DNA of 25,981 bases from Betaproteobacteria bacterium (lineage in GTDB: Bacteria; Pseudomonadota; Gammaproteobacteria; Burkholderiales; Burkholderiaceae). Position 1 is the first letter of the stretch. The number at the start of each line of letters is the position of its first letter. The translations under genes were made by a program, and so were the position numbers. The DNA is taken from NCBI GenBank assembly GCA_009921765.1, contig RFXC01000032.1, positions 1-25,981 on the forward strand. The letters are read 5' to 3'. The notes under the pieces are model-generated. The model did no database searches, was not told the DNA's origin, and saw nothing but the letters and a program-made list of their open reading frames with translations. Positions 1 through 8,972 of the stretch are shown one piece after another.

Positions 1-22
1 CCACAGCCTTGAAAATCAGCAT
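1..22 (-). CDS. ureE: Probable start of ureE (urease nickel metallochaperone), cut by window edge
   Basis: An ATG on the minus strand lies 12 bases after the ureC stop and opens a frame reading MLIFKAV before the window ends. A purine-rich GAGCGGGGG stretch precedes it. In most proteobacterial urease operons ureE follows ureC directly, and UreE proteins often begin with a short hydrophobic beta strand of this kind. Only seven codons are visible, so the identity is inferred mainly from position; another accessory or unknown gene is possible. Confidence 0.5.
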
Positions 23-34
23 GGCGGCCCCCGC

Positions 35-1735
35 TCAAAAGAGAAAGTAGCGCTGCGCCATGGGCAGCACGGTGGCCGGCTCACAGGTGAGCAACACGCC
101 GTCGGCGCGCACCTGATAGGTCTGCGGATCCACCTCGATCGTGGGCATGGCGGTGTTGTGAATCAGATCGGTTTTGCGAAGCGCGCGCATGCCGCGAACC
201 GCCACCGCACGTCGGGCCAGACCCAGTTGCGCAGGCACCCCCGCCGCCAGCGCAGCCTGCGAAACGAAGGTGAGCGAGCTGTCGGCAAGCGCCCGCCCGA
301 AGGCACCAAACTGCGGCCGATAGTGAACTGGCTGTGGCGTGGGGATGGACGCATTGGGGTCGCCCATGGCGGCGAGCGCAATCTGACCGCCCTTGATCAC
401 CATGGAGGGCTTCACGCCAAAGAAAGCGGGCTTCCAGATCACCAGGTCGGCAAACTTGCCCACTTCAACCGACCCCACTTCATGCGCAATGCCGTGGGTG
501 ATTGCCGGATTGATCGTGTATTTGGCGATGTAGCGCTTGGCGCGGGCATTGTCGTGTCGGGCACCGTCTCCGGGCAGACCGCCGCGCTGCGCCTTCATCT
601 TGTGGGCGGTCTGCCAACAGCGCAGGATCACTTCGCCCACCCGGCCCATCGCCTGCGAGTCGGACGACATCATGGAAAACGCACCGAGGTCATGAAGGAT
701 GTCTTCGGCAGCGATGGTCTCTCGGCGGATCCGGCTTTCGGCAAACGCCACGTCTTCGGCAATGTTCGCATCGAGGTGATGGCAGACCATCAGCATGTCC
801 AGATGCTCATCGATCGTGTTGACCGTGTAGGGACGCGTGGGATTCGTGGACGACGGCAGCACATTGGGCAGCCCGCACACCCGGATGATGTCGGGCGCGT
901 GACCGCCACCCGCACCTTCGGTGTGATAGGTGTGGATGGTGCGATCCTTGAAGGCCGCAATGGTGGTTTCGACAAAGCCGGATTCGTTGAGTGTGTCGGT
1001 ATGAATCGCCACTTGCACATCAAACTGGTCTGCCACCCCCAGGCAGGTATCGATCGCGGCGGGCGTGGTGCCCCAGTCTTCATGAAGCTTCAGGCCAATG
1101 GCGCCCGCGCGCACCTGCTCGGCGAGTGCTTCGGGGTTTGAGGCATTGCCCTTGCCGGTAAAACCGAGGTTCATCGGAAAGCCCTCGGCCGCCTTCAGCA
1201 TGTTGGCCAGGTGCCAGGGGCCGGGCGTGCAGGTGGTGGCATTGGTGCCCGTTGCCGGGCCGGTACCGCCACCGATCATGGTGGTCACACCCGAGGCGAG
1301 TGCCTCATCGATCTGCTGCGGGCAGATGAAGTGAATATGCGTATCGATGCCGCCTGCGGTGATGATCGAACCTTCGCCCGCGATCACCTCGGTGGACGCG
1401 CCAATCACGATATCGACCCCAGGCTGGATATCGGGGTTGCCCGCTTTGCCGATGGCAGCGATACGACCGTTCTTGATCGCGATGTCGGCCTTCACAATGC
1501 CCCAGTGATCGAGGATCAGCGCATTGGTGATCACGGTATCGGCCACATCGGCCGCAAGGCGCTGGCTCTGGCCCATGCCGTCGCGAATCACCTTGCCGCC
1601 ACCGAACTTCACTTCCTCGCCATAGATCGTGCGATCTTCTTCCACCTGGATCCAGAGGCCGGTATCGGCCAGACGAACCCGATCGCCCACCGTGGGGCCA
1701 AACATTTCCGCATAGGCGCGGCGAGTGATTTTCAT
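35..1735 (-). CDS. ureC: Urease subunit alpha (UreC), catalytic subunit
   Basis: This is the catalytic subunit of urease, which hydrolyses urea to ammonia and carbamate in the cytoplasm as part of the (UreABC)3 complex. The 566-residue length is the normal family length. All active-site residues can be found: nickel-binding His133 and His135 in THIHF, the carbamylated Lys216 in [10 protein letters not shown], His245 and His271, Asp359 in SSDSQAMGR, and the flap Cys318-His319 in MVCHHLD. Each sits one position before the classical Klebsiella numbering, so the protein looks intact and active. Its ATG overlaps the ureB stop as ATGA, implying translational coupling. It is the last complete gene of the urt-ure operon here. 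Confidence 0.98.
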   Translation of the reverse strand: MKITRRAYAEMFGPTVGDRVRLADTGLWIQVEEDRTIYGEEVKFGGGKVIRDGMGQSQRLAADVADTVITNALILDHWGIVKADIAIKNGRIAAIGKAGNPDIQPGVDIVIGASTEVIAGEGSIITAGGIDTHIHFICPQQIDEALASGVTTMIGGGTGPATGTNATTCTPGPWHLANMLKAAEGFPMNLGFTGKGNASNPEALAEQVRAGAIGLKLHEDWGTTPAAIDTCLGVADQFDVQVAIHTDTLNESGFVETTIAAFKDRTIHTYHTEGAGGGHAPDIIRVCGLPNVLPSSTNPTRPYTVNTIDEHLDMLMVCHHLDANIAEDVAFAESRIRRETIAAEDILHDLGAFSMMSSDSQAMGRVGEVILRCWQTAHKMKAQRGGLPGDGARHDNARAKRYIAKYTINPAITHGIAHEVGSVEVGKFADLVIWKPAFFGVKPSMVIKGGQIALAAMGDPNASIPTPQPVHYRPQFGAFGRALADSSLTFVSQAALAAGVPAQLGLARRAVAVRGMRALRKTDLIHNTAMPTIEVDPQTYQVRADGVLLTCEPATVLPMAQRYFLF

Positions 1736-2085
1736 CGCTTGATCTCCGGCAACGGGCCATTGACGCGGCCCTGGAAGCCATGAACGATTCGGGCGCCGGC
1801 AAGCGCGACCAGTTCGACGGTGCGTGATTGGCCAGGCTCAAAGCGCACCGCAGTGCCCGCTGCAATGTTCAGACGAAACCCGAGTGCGACAGCGCGATCG
1901 AATTCGAGCGCTTCGTTGGTCTCGGCAAAGTGGTAGTGCGAGCCGACCTGTATCGGGCGGTCGCCGCGGTTGGCCACCTGTAGTGTGATCACGGGGCGGC
2001 CAGCGTTCAGTTCGATCTCGCCATCGGCCGCTTCGATCGCACCGGGCACGAGCGGGCCTTCGCTCGATGATGGATGGGCTGTCAT
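1732..2085 (-). CDS. ureB: Urease subunit beta (UreB)
   Basis: This structural urease subunit packs against UreC. The typical UreB core is visible: [18 protein letters not shown] at the start, the [19 protein letters not shown] block and the ending [17 protein letters not shown] place the start at 2085 (MTAHPSS, 117 aa) because GAGGAG lies about 8 bases upstream. An in-frame ATG at 2109 would add eight residues and overlap ureA, but has no comparable binding site. The stop overlaps the ureC start by 4 bases. The gene is separate from ureA, as in most proteobacteria, rather than fused as in Helicobacter. Confidence 0.97.
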   Translation of the reverse strand: MTAHPSSSEGPLVPGAIEAADGEIELNAGRPVITLQVANRGDRPIQVGSHYHFAETNEALEFDRAVALGFRLNIAAGTAVRFEPGQSRTVELVALAGARIVHGFQGRVNGPLPEIKR

Positions 2086-2101
2086 GGGGGCGCTCCTCGG
2101 G

Positions 2102-2404
2102 TCAGACAATCGGCTGGTGAACGGTCACGAGCTTCGTTCCGTCCGGGAAGGTGGCCTCGATCTGAATCTCGGGAATCATTTCAGGCACGCCCTCCATCAC
2201 ATCCTCGCGGCTGAGCAAGGTGGTGCCCGCCTGCATCAGTTCGGCGACGCTTCGCCCATCGCGCGCACCTTCCATGATGGCCGCGCTCAAGAAGGCGACC
2301 GCCTCGGGATAGTTGAGTTTCAGGCCTCGAGCCTTGCGTCGTTCGGCGACCAGGGCTGCGGTAAAGATCAGCAGTTTGTCGCGTTCGCGTGGCGTCAGTT
2401 CCAT
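2102..2404 (-). CDS. ureA: Urease subunit gamma (UreA)
   Basis: The smallest urease subunit. From ATG 2404 the product is exactly 100 aa, the standard length, starting [14 protein letters not shown] and containing [21 protein letters not shown] and the terminal [12 protein letters not shown], all hallmark UreA sequence. The start is supported by a GGAGA motif about 8 bases upstream. The same frame is open upstream to 2500, but that extension (MRLESGPP...) has no family similarity and overlaps the displaced 3' end of ureD. About 70 bases separate the true UreD ending at 2475 from this start. Sixteen bases separate its stop from ureB. Confidence 0.98.
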   Translation of the reverse strand: MELTPRERDKLLIFTAALVAERRKARGLKLNYPEAVAFLSAAIMEGARDGRSVAELMQAGTTLLSREDVMEGVPEMIPEIQIEATFPDGTKLVTVHQPIV

Positions 2405-2474
2405 CGTGTCAGTCTCCGCAGACGTCCACCGGCGCCGCCGGCGGTAGGTAAAGAGGGGAATCGGATCGTTGTCA

Positions 2475-2540
2475 TCAGGTGGCCCAGATTCTAGGCGCAC
2501 AGGCCTCGCGACCGATGGCGATGGGCCGGCAGGCGGCCCA
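2475..2540 (-). other. Displaced ureD 3' coding end, out of frame with the main ureD frame
   Basis: In the frame shifted relative to ureD, the sequence reads [12 protein letters not shown] then ACAPRIWAT followed by TGA at 2477-2475. This matches the conserved UreD C-terminus (W..lRP..lGR...PRIWxT). The distance from ATG 3324 to this stop is 850 bases, which is not a multiple of three. The observation is direct; the alignment to the family is from memory. Confidence 0.85.
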
Positions 2541-3324
2541 GGCTGTCCGCGTCACCAGCCAGACGATCATTCGGGGCGCTTCGCGATTCAGCTTGAAGGA
2601 GGCGAACCTGCTCCACCATCTGCGCGCAGGCATCGGGCGCTGCGGCAATCACCATGGTGGCAAAGGCGGGCAGCCCGGCAAGCCCAGCGCGTGCGGTGAG
2701 GATGGGCGACTGGCCTTCAATCGACGCCTGCTCGACAAACACGAGGCGGCCATCGCGCCTGATCTCCATCCGTGATCGGATTTCACCACTCATGAAGCGC
2801 AGCCCGCTGGCGGGTCGTCCGAGACACACCAGGTCGGCCGCAACCAGCGTGCCGCTGCCAGCCAGTTCGATGCGCGTGCTCCAGTCGGCCACCGCGCCGT
2901 CGAAGACGATGGTCTCGAGCGGCAGCCATTCGAGACTTGCACCGTCGGCCACCGAGAGCCGAACCGACTGGTGCGCAACCGGCTGAGCCGCCTCCGGATT
3001 GGCGCGATACCACTTGGCCGCCCCCGGCGATGTAATGAGCGCCTGGGCGCCCTCGTGGGCAACCACAGAGATATCGAGACGGTCACCGGAGGCGATCCCG
3101 CCAGGGGGGTGAACGATCACCTGATGCCAAAGTCCCGGGCCTTCCGGCGTGAAGCCCTTCTGAACACGCAGCGGCCCGCGATGGGAACGGAGCACTGGAA
3201 TGGTGGCCTCGGCCCGCCGCGCAAATGCAAGATCGAGGCTCGCGTGCCAACCCGGGCCCCCGGGCTGTGCGACCGGGGAAGCCGCGCCACCTGTGTCGTC
3301 GTGCCGCCATTCGGGCGCGTTCAT
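2491..3324 (-). CDS. ureD: Urease accessory protein UreD, frame broken near the 3' end
   Basis: UreD (UreH) is the scaffold that binds apo-urease and, with UreF and UreG, guides nickel into the active site. Family features are the N-terminal [19 protein letters not shown] block, [39 protein letters not shown] and the central [12 protein letters not shown]. The start is set at ATG 3324 (MNAPEW), which has AAAGGCG upstream; the longer frame begins with TTG at 3360. As it reads, the protein is 277 aa and ends in a non-homologous tail of about 20 residues at 2491. The canonical UreD ending PRIWAT is encoded just downstream in another frame (stop at 2475), so an indel or sequencing error lies around 2540-2590. 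It follows urtE by only a few dozen bases. Confidence 0.9.
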   Translation of the reverse strand: MNAPEWRHDDTGGAASPVAQPGGPGWHASLDLAFARRAEATIPVLRSHRGPLRVQKGFTPEGPGLWHQVIVHPPGGIASGDRLDISVVAHEGAQALITSPGAAKWYRANPEAAQPVAHQSVRLSVADGASLEWLPLETIVFDGAVADWSTRIELAGSGTLVAADLVCLGRPASGLRFMSGEIRSRMEIRRDGRLVFVEQASIEGQSPILTARAGLAGLPAFATMVIAAAPDACAQMVEQVRLLQAESRSAPNDRLAGDADSLGRLPAHRHRSRGLCA

Positions 3325-3365
3325 CGATTCGCCTTTCATCGAGCGTGCGGCCAGGGGCAATCGGC

Positions 3366-4058
3366 TCAGATCGCCACCAACTCGCGCACGCCGTCACGTT
3401 CCATATCGGCCCCAAGGCCAGAGCGGATCACCTCACCGCGCGCCATAACCGCGTAGCGATCGGCCAGTGATCGGGCGAAATCGTAATACTGTTCGACCAG
3501 CAGGATCGCCATGTCCCCACGGGACGCAAGCAGGCGGATCACCCGCTCGATGTCCTTGATGATGGAGGGCTGGATACCTTCGGTGGGCTCGTCGAGGATC
3601 AGTAGCCGCGGCCGCATCGCAAGCGCCCGGGCGATCGCCAGCTGCTGCTGCTGCCCGCCTGACAAATCGCCGCCGCGTCGGCGCAACATGGTCTTCAGCA
3701 CAGGAAAAAGGTCGAACAGATCGGCAGGCACCTGAGCACTGCGTGCAGCCGTGGCAAGCCCCATTCGGAGATTTTCCTCGACAGTGAGCCGTGGAAATAT
3801 TTCCCGTCCCTGCGGGACATAGCCAATGCCAAGCGCCGCCCGCCGCTCTGGCGACAGCATCTGAATTGGCTGCCCATGAAATTCAATCTTCCCTGCGCGG
3901 ATGGGAACCACACCCATGATCGCGCGAAGCAGCGTGGTCTTGCCAACCCCGTTACGCCCAAGCAACACGGAAATGCCCGAGGCCGGCACCTCAAGCGATA
4001 CCGAGCGCAGGATGTGGCTGCCGCCGTAGAACTGATCGACGCGGTCAAGCTTCAGCAT
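3366..4058 (-). CDS. urtE: Urea ABC transporter ATP-binding protein UrtE
   Basis: One of the two ATPases that power urea import through UrtBC. The 230-residue protein has Walker A GRNGVGKTT near residue 35, the Q-loop in YVPQGREIFP, the signature SGGQQQQLAIARAL, Walker B LLILDEPTEGIQPS, and the switch histidine replaced by Gln in LLVEQYYDFA, as is normal for LivF/UrtE-type proteins. It is preceded by urtD (62-base gap) and followed by ureD, directly linking transporter and urease genes in one transcript. The ATG at 4058 has no strong Shine-Dalgarno, but the N-terminus MLKLDRVDQFYGGSHIL matches the family start. Confidence 0.97.
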   Translation of the reverse strand: MLKLDRVDQFYGGSHILRSVSLEVPASGISVLLGRNGVGKTTLLRAIMGVVPIRAGKIEFHGQPIQMLSPERRAALGIGYVPQGREIFPRLTVEENLRMGLATAARSAQVPADLFDLFPVLKTMLRRRGGDLSGGQQQQLAIARALAMRPRLLILDEPTEGIQPSIIKDIERVIRLLASRGDMAILLVEQYYDFARSLADRYAVMARGEVIRSGLGADMERDGVRELVAI

Positions 4059-4120
4059 GATCGTTGATCGCCTGGGTGGTGGGGGAACGGCGGGCGCAGC
4101 GGAGCGTCATGGCGTGCAGG

Positions 4121-4948
4121 TCATCGTCCCAGATAGACCTCGATCACGCGCGGGTCAGCCTGCACCTGGGCAAGCGTCCCCTCGGCGAGTACGCTGCCCT
4201 CGTGCAACACCGTGACGCGACGCGCGATGCGGGCGATGAAATCCATGTCGTGCTCGACCACCATGATCGAGTGCTGGCCAGCCAGTTCAAGGAGGAGTTC
4301 CGCAGTGCGCTCGGTTTCCCCGTCGGTCATGCCTGCCACCGGTTCATCGAGCAACAACACCACCGGGTCCTGCGCGAGCAGCATGCCAATTTCCAGCCAC
4401 TGCTTCTGCCCATGCGACAACTCCCCCGCGGGGCGTTCACGCTCGTTGGCAAGTCGGATCTGGGTCAACAATTGATCGATCCGGTCGCGCTGCGCTCCGG
4501 AAAGGCGCCACCGGAGCGAGCCCCACGCACGCTTGTCGGCCTTGAGGGATAGTTCAAGGTTCTCGAATACCGAAAGGTCTTCAAACACCGTGGGCTTCTG
4601 GAACTTCCGGCCGATACCAGCACGTGCGATATCGGGCTCGCGCATTCGCAGCAAATCAATCGACTGACCGAAAAATGCGCGCCCGGAATCTGGGCGGGTT
4701 TTGCCGGTAATGACATCCATCATCGTGGTCTTGCCAGCGCCGTTCGGGCCAATCACGCAACGCAGTTCCCCCGAGTCGAGTGACAGCGACAACTGGTTGA
4801 GCGCACGAAAGCCGTCGAACGAAACTGAAATATCTTCGAGATAGAGGGCCACGCCGTGAGTGAGATCAACCTCTTCGGTGCGCAGATGGCCAAAGCCAGG
4901 CTGCTGATCGCCCGAGACCAGGACGGGATCGTCAACGCGAGACCTCAT
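4121..4948 (-). CDS. urtD: Urea ABC transporter ATP-binding protein UrtD
   Basis: Second ATPase of the urea transporter. It shows Walker A GPNGAGKTT (about residue 68), the UrtD/LivG-type block IGRKFQKPTVFEDLSVFENLELSL, the ABC signature as LSHGQKQWLEIGMLL, Walker B VVLLLDEPVAGMTDGE and the H-loop VVEHDMDF. The signature LSHGQ in place of LSGGQ is usual for UrtD. The start ATG overlaps the urtC stop as ATGA, which favours this start although it gives roughly 30 residues before the conserved core, longer than most relatives. 275 aa. Confidence 0.97.
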   Translation of the reverse strand: MRSRVDDPVLVSGDQQPGFGHLRTEEVDLTHGVALYLEDISVSFDGFRALNQLSLSLDSGELRCVIGPNGAGKTTMMDVITGKTRPDSGRAFFGQSIDLLRMREPDIARAGIGRKFQKPTVFEDLSVFENLELSLKADKRAWGSLRWRLSGAQRDRIDQLLTQIRLANERERPAGELSHGQKQWLEIGMLLAQDPVVLLLDEPVAGMTDGETERTAELLLELAGQHSIMVVEHDMDFIARIARRVTVLHEGSVLAEGTLAQVQADPRVIEVYLGR

Positions 4949-6036
4949 GAGCGGATGCCGCCAGAGCGCCCGAGCAAACGCTCAACGAGCCCCACCACCC
5001 CGCGCGGCATGAATAGCGTTGCCAGGACAAAAAGAAACCCCAGGAAATAGAGCCAGAACTCAGGGAAGGCCATGGTGAACCAGCTCTTCGCGCCGTTGAC
5101 CAGGAACGCGCCCGCAATGGGGCCAATCAGCGTGCCGCGCCCGCCCACCGCCACCCAAATGGCGATTTCGATCGAGTTGGCGGGCGACATTTCGCCCGGA
5201 TTGATGATGCCCACCTGCGGCACATAAAGTGCGCCCGCAATTCCGCACACTACCGCCGACAGCGTCCACACGCCCAACTTGTACCAAAGCGGATCGTAGC
5301 CGCAGAACATTACCCGGCTCTCGGCATCGCGGATCGCCATCAGCACGCGACCATATTTGGAGCGCACCACCCAGCGAAACAACATGAAACTTCCGATCAG
5401 AACCAACCCGGTCAGCGCGAACAGTACAGCCCGCGTCTGCGCGCTCGCCACGGGGTAGCCCAGGATGCGCTTGAAATCGGTAAACCCGTTGTTGCCACCA
5501 AAACCGGTTTCATTGCGAAAGAAGAGCAACATCGCCGCGTAGGTGAGCGCCTGCGTGATGATCGAGAAATACACACCCTTGATTCGCGAGCGAAAGGCGA
5601 GAAAGCCGAACACGAAGGCAAGAATGCCGGGCACCGCAACCGCGAGCAGCAGCGCCCAGCCGAAATGCTCGCTGAAGGTCCAGTGCCAGGGCAGCGATTT
5701 CCAGTCGAGAAACACCATGAAGTCGGGCAGGTCGCTCTTGTAGTGGCCGTCACGGCCAATGGCACGCATCAGATACATGCCCATGGCATAGCCGCCCAGC
5801 GCAAAGAAAAGGCCGTGCCCCAACGAGAGAATGCCGGCGTAGCCCCACACCAGCCCCATGGCGAGGGCCACGATGGCATAGCAGAGGATCTTGCCCGACA
5901 GCGTGACGAAATAGGACGACAGATGGAGCGGATGCCCAGGCGGCAGTACCAGACTGGCGACTGGCACCAAGACAGCCACGACCAGGAACGCAAGCACCAG
6001 CGCTAGCTTTTCAAGGGGCGAGAACAGGGGCTTCAT
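4945..6036 (-). CDS. urtC: Urea ABC transporter permease UrtC
   Basis: Inner-membrane permease of the LivM type that pairs with UrtB to form the urea channel. The start is taken at ATG 6036 (MKPLFSPLEKLALVLAFLV, 363 aa), 10 bases after the urtB stop; the frame is open further upstream inside urtB without homology. Hydrophobic segments alternate through the protein. UrtC-specific stretches include GLVWGYAGILSLGHGLFFALGGYAMGMYL, the loop DLPDFMVFLDWKSLPWHW, and GFGGNNGFTDFKRILGYP. The C-terminus LFMPRGVVGLVERLLGR is complete. The stop overlaps urtD. Confidence 0.97.
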   Translation of the reverse strand: MKPLFSPLEKLALVLAFLVVAVLVPVASLVLPPGHPLHLSSYFVTLSGKILCYAIVALAMGLVWGYAGILSLGHGLFFALGGYAMGMYLMRAIGRDGHYKSDLPDFMVFLDWKSLPWHWTFSEHFGWALLLAVAVPGILAFVFGFLAFRSRIKGVYFSIITQALTYAAMLLFFRNETGFGGNNGFTDFKRILGYPVASAQTRAVLFALTGLVLIGSFMLFRWVVRSKYGRVLMAIRDAESRVMFCGYDPLWYKLGVWTLSAVVCGIAGALYVPQVGIINPGEMSPANSIEIAIWVAVGGRGTLIGPIAGAFLVNGAKSWFTMAFPEFWLYFLGFLFVLATLFMPRGVVGLVERLLGRSGGIRS

Positions 6037-6046
6037 GATGCGCGGT

Positions 6047-7639
6047 TCAGGCTTCAGCGCTGCGGCCGCGCAGCGCAAACAGCCCCTGGGGACGCTTCTG
6101 GATGAAGCCCACGATGAAGAGCAGCACCACGATCTTGGCAATCACCGGGCCCGACAGACCCTCGATCAGTTTGTTCACGATGCCAAGCCCGAGCGCGGCG
6201 CTCACCGCGCCAGCCAGCTGACCCACCCCGCCCAGCACCACCACCATGAAAGAATCGATGATGTAGGCCTGCCCCAAATCAGGGCCAACATTGCCGATCT
6301 GGGACAGCGCACAGCCAGCGAGCCCCGCAATACCCGACCCGAGCGCAAACGCAAGCGTATCCACCCGACGTGTTGGCACGCCCACGCAGCGCGCCATCGT
6401 GCGATTCTGCGTGGCAGCTCTCACAAAGAGTCCGAGCCGCGTTCGCGCCAGCACCAGGCCAACGCCTGCCAGCACCGCGACCGCAAAGACGATGATCATG
6501 ATCCGGTTCCAGGGCAGAACCAGGTTGGCCGCCAGCGTGACCCCCCCGGACATCCAGGATGGATTTTCAACCGTCACGTTCTGCGCACCGAACAGGGTTC
6601 GGGCGAGCTGGATCAGGATGAGGCTAATACCCCAGGTGGCAAGCAGTGTCTCAAGCGGCCGACCATACAGAAAGCGGATCACGGTGCGCTCGAGAATCGC
6701 ACCTGTAACCGCTGCGGCCAGAAACGCCACCGGTACCGCCGCCAACAGGTAGGCGTCAAACCACTGGGGTGCCCACGCCCGGAACGCGTTCTGCACCAGC
6801 CATGTGGCGTACGCTCCCACCATCATGAGTTCACCGTGAGCCATGTTGATGACCCCCATCAACCCGTAGGTGATGGCAAGCCCAAGGGCAGCAAGCAGCA
6901 AGATGCTCCCCAGACTCACGCCGGCAAACGCCAGCCCCAGCCGCTCATACCAGGCGAGCCGCTCATCAATTCGCGCAATCGCGCGGCGAACGGCATCACG
7001 CACCCGCTGATCGGGTTCGACCTCGGGCACGAGTCGCGCGGAAAGCAAAGACTTCGCCGACGGCCCGCCATCTCGCGCCAGGGATTCGGCGGCCGCCAGG
7101 CGCTTGTCCCGCTCAGGCGAAGCCAGCATCAGCCCAGCGCGAACACCTTCAAGCAAGGCGCGAATCTGCGGATCTTTTTCCGCTGCGAGGGCCCGCTCCA
7201 CCAGAGGCAGTCGCGACGCGTCTGCGCTCTTTGCAAACGCCTGCGCCGCGGCGAGCCGCTCGGTGCGGTCTGGCACAAACAGGGCGAGCGCACCCAACGC
7301 GCCTGCGATCTCGCGTCGCATGCGGTTGTTGATCACCGGCTCTTCCGCACCTGCCGGCAAAGGTTCGGCAGTGCCGCTCAACACATCGGTTGCGCGCTGC
7401 CCCTGAACGACAAAAGCCCGACCGCCCGCAACACGTACGTTGCCTTCAAGCATCTGCTTGAGGAATGCAGCCGCCCCGCCATCACCCGCATCCACTGCCT
7501 CGCGTATCGCAGCCAGGCGGGAAGTGGTATCGCCAAGCGCCATGCGGATCGCGAGTTCGTGGGTGAGTGCCAACGCGACCGGGGCGAGCAACAACCACGC
7601 GGCGACGAGCGCAACCAGCCGTAACAGCAGACCCCTCAT
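6047..7639 (-). CDS. urtB: Urea ABC transporter permease UrtB
   Basis: Permease of the LivH type for urea uptake. The 530-residue protein has an N-terminal hydrophobic segment (residues 1-25), a soluble, alanine- and charge-rich region of about 200 residues found in proteobacterial UrtB, then the membrane domain from about residue 240 with SLGSILLLAALGLAITYGLMGVINMAHGELMMVGAYAT and ALGSGIAGLAGCALSQIGNVGPDLGQAYIIDSFMVVVLGGVGQLAG. It ends in the typical FIQKRPQGLFALRGR. The ATG at 7639 has GGAGGG about 6 bases upstream. A 529-aa open frame on the opposite strand is a high-GC shadow. Confidence 0.97.
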   Translation of the reverse strand: MRGLLLRLVALVAAWLLLAPVALALTHELAIRMALGDTTSRLAAIREAVDAGDGGAAAFLKQMLEGNVRVAGGRAFVVQGQRATDVLSGTAEPLPAGAEEPVINNRMRREIAGALGALALFVPDRTERLAAAQAFAKSADASRLPLVERALAAEKDPQIRALLEGVRAGLMLASPERDKRLAAAESLARDGGPSAKSLLSARLVPEVEPDQRVRDAVRRAIARIDERLAWYERLGLAFAGVSLGSILLLAALGLAITYGLMGVINMAHGELMMVGAYATWLVQNAFRAWAPQWFDAYLLAAVPVAFLAAAVTGAILERTVIRFLYGRPLETLLATWGISLILIQLARTLFGAQNVTVENPSWMSGGVTLAANLVLPWNRIMIIVFAVAVLAGVGLVLARTRLGLFVRAATQNRTMARCVGVPTRRVDTLAFALGSGIAGLAGCALSQIGNVGPDLGQAYIIDSFMVVVLGGVGQLAGAVSAALGLGIVNKLIEGLSGPVIAKIVVLLFIVGFIQKRPQGLFALRGRSAEA

Positions 7640-8901
7640 GCACCCTCCAGGGCGGCGAGGCCGGCACCGGCCCCACCGCGCTTACCAGAACAGAACCAAT
7701 TACTTGGAGCGTCCGTCCGGCTCGTCTTTTTTCTTGTCATTACCCGGAATGAACGGGCTCCTCCGATGAAGACCGGCTTGTGCAGGTGGTGGTTTTTCTC
7801 GTCCATTTTGGCAATGAAACCGGACGGCGCTTTGAAGGTCTGACCGGCCATCGCCTCAATCACTTTGTCGGTGTCCGTGGTCTTGGCTTTCTCGACCGCC
7901 TGCTTCCACATGTAGATGCCGATGTAAGTGGCCTCCATGGGATCGTTGGTGAGCGGCCTGTCCGAACCCGGGAGCTTCTTAGCCTTGGCATAAGCCGACC
8001 ATTTCTGAATGAAGCCGTCGTTCTCGGTGTTCTTCACCGACATGAAATAGTTCCAGGCGGCCAGATGCCCAACCAGCGGCTTGGTATCAACACCACGAAG
8101 CTCTTCCTCACCAACCGAGAAGGCCACCACGGGAACATCGGTGGCCTTCAGCCCCTGATTCCCGAGTTCCTTGTAGAACGGCACATTCGAATCGCCGTTG
8201 ATGGTCGACACCACCGCAGTCTTGCCACCGGCTGCGAATTTCTTGATGTTGGCCACGATGGTCTGATAGTCGGAGTGCCCGAAGGGGGTGTAGACCTCAT
8301 CGATATCTGAATCCTTCACGCCCTTGCTCTTCAGAAAGGCGCGCAGGATCCTGTTGGTCGTACGGGGATACACATAGTCGGTGCCCAGCAGGACGAAGCG
8401 CTTGGCCTCGCCACCATCGGCACTCATCAGATATTCCACGGCCGGAATCGCCTGCTGGTTGGGCGCCGCGCCGGTGTAGAACACATTCTTCGACAGCTCT
8501 TCGCCCTCGTACTGGACCGGGTAAAACAGCAGGCCGTTCAACTCTTCATACACCGGCAGCACCGACTTGCGCGAAACCGAGGTCCAGCAGCCAAAGGTGA
8601 CCGCCACCTTGTCCTGGGTGAGCAGCTGGCGCGCCTTCTCGGCAAACAGAGGCCAGTTCGACGCGGGATCAACCACCACGGGCTCGAGCTTGCGGCCCAG
8701 AACGCCACCGGCTGCATTGATCTCGTCGATGGCCATCATGGCGACATCTTTGAGCACGGTCTCTGAAATCGCCATCGTGCCCGACAGCGAATGGAGGATG
8801 CCGACCTTGATGGGGCCTGCGCCCTGCGCGTGAACGGCGCCGGTGCCCGCGGTCAATGCAACCGCTGCGGCAAGGGCCTTGAGGGAGAAACGACGGTTCA
8901 T
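7636..8901 (-). CDS. urtA: Urea ABC transporter substrate-binding protein UrtA, 3' end frameshifted
   Basis: Periplasmic urea-binding protein that delivers urea to UrtBC. The start is ATG 8901 (MNRRFSLKALAAAVAL) with AAGGTGA upstream; a signal peptide of about 25 residues ends at AVHA-QG. Family blocks are intact: KVGILHSLSGTMAISE, FGCWTSVSRKSVLPVYE, LLFYPVQYEGEE, YTGAAPNQQ, GTDYVYPRTTN, ND PMEATYIGIYMW and KMDEKNHHLHKPVFIG. After that the frame leaves homology and runs through 40 unrelated residues to 7636 (421 aa as read). The normal ending SPFIPGN is found in a different frame, and about 20 family residues between VFIG and SPFIPGN are missing. It is the first gene of the operon, behind a probable sigma-54 promoter. 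Confidence 0.92.
   Translation of the reverse strand: MNRRFSLKALAAAVALTAGTGAVHAQGAGPIKVGILHSLSGTMAISETVLKDVAMMAIDEINAAGGVLGRKLEPVVVDPASNWPLFAEKARQLLTQDKVAVTFGCWTSVSRKSVLPVYEELNGLLFYPVQYEGEELSKNVFYTGAAPNQQAIPAVEYLMSADGGEAKRFVLLGTDYVYPRTTNRILRAFLKSKGVKDSDIDEVYTPFGHSDYQTIVANIKKFAAGGKTAVVSTINGDSNVPFYKELGNQGLKATDVPVVAFSVGEEELRGVDTKPLVGHLAAWNYFMSVKNTENDGFIQKWSAYAKAKKLPGSDRPLTNDPMEATYIGIYMWKQAVEKAKTTDTDKVIEAMAGQTFKAPSGFIAKMDEKNHHLHKPVFIGGARSFRVMTRKKTSRTDAPSNWFCSGKRGGAGAGLAALEGA
7700..7759 (-). other. Displaced urtA 3' coding end, out of frame
   Basis: From 7759 the shifted frame reads SPFIPGNDKKKDEPDGRSK then TAA at 7702-7700. SPFIPGN (or SPFI.GN) followed by a lysine/aspartate-rich tail is how UrtA proteins end. 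The frame break lies at about 7759-7762, directly after the HKPVFIGG codons. Family comparison from memory suggests about 22 residues plus one base (roughly 67 bases) are missing at the junction. Confidence 0.85.
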
Positions 8902-8972
8902 GGGGTCACCTTGGAAAAGGGTGTTCGGTGAGAGGGAGGAGGAGTCCGCAAGCCTTTGCGGCAGTGGCAACT

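Noticed and set aside
158..1141. 327-aa open frame opposite ureC
   Set aside because: Antisense shadow of ureC, whose active-site residues are all on the minus strand.
2405..2500. N-terminal extension of UreA (MRLESGPP...)
   Set aside because: UreA is almost always 100 aa and starts MELTPRE; the extension overlaps the displaced ureD terminus.
6035..7624. 529-aa open frame on the plus strand opposite urtB
   Set aside because: Lies wholly antisense to a confidently identified permease; its translation is rich in Arg, His, Gln and Pro with no domain, as expected of a high-GC antisense shadow.
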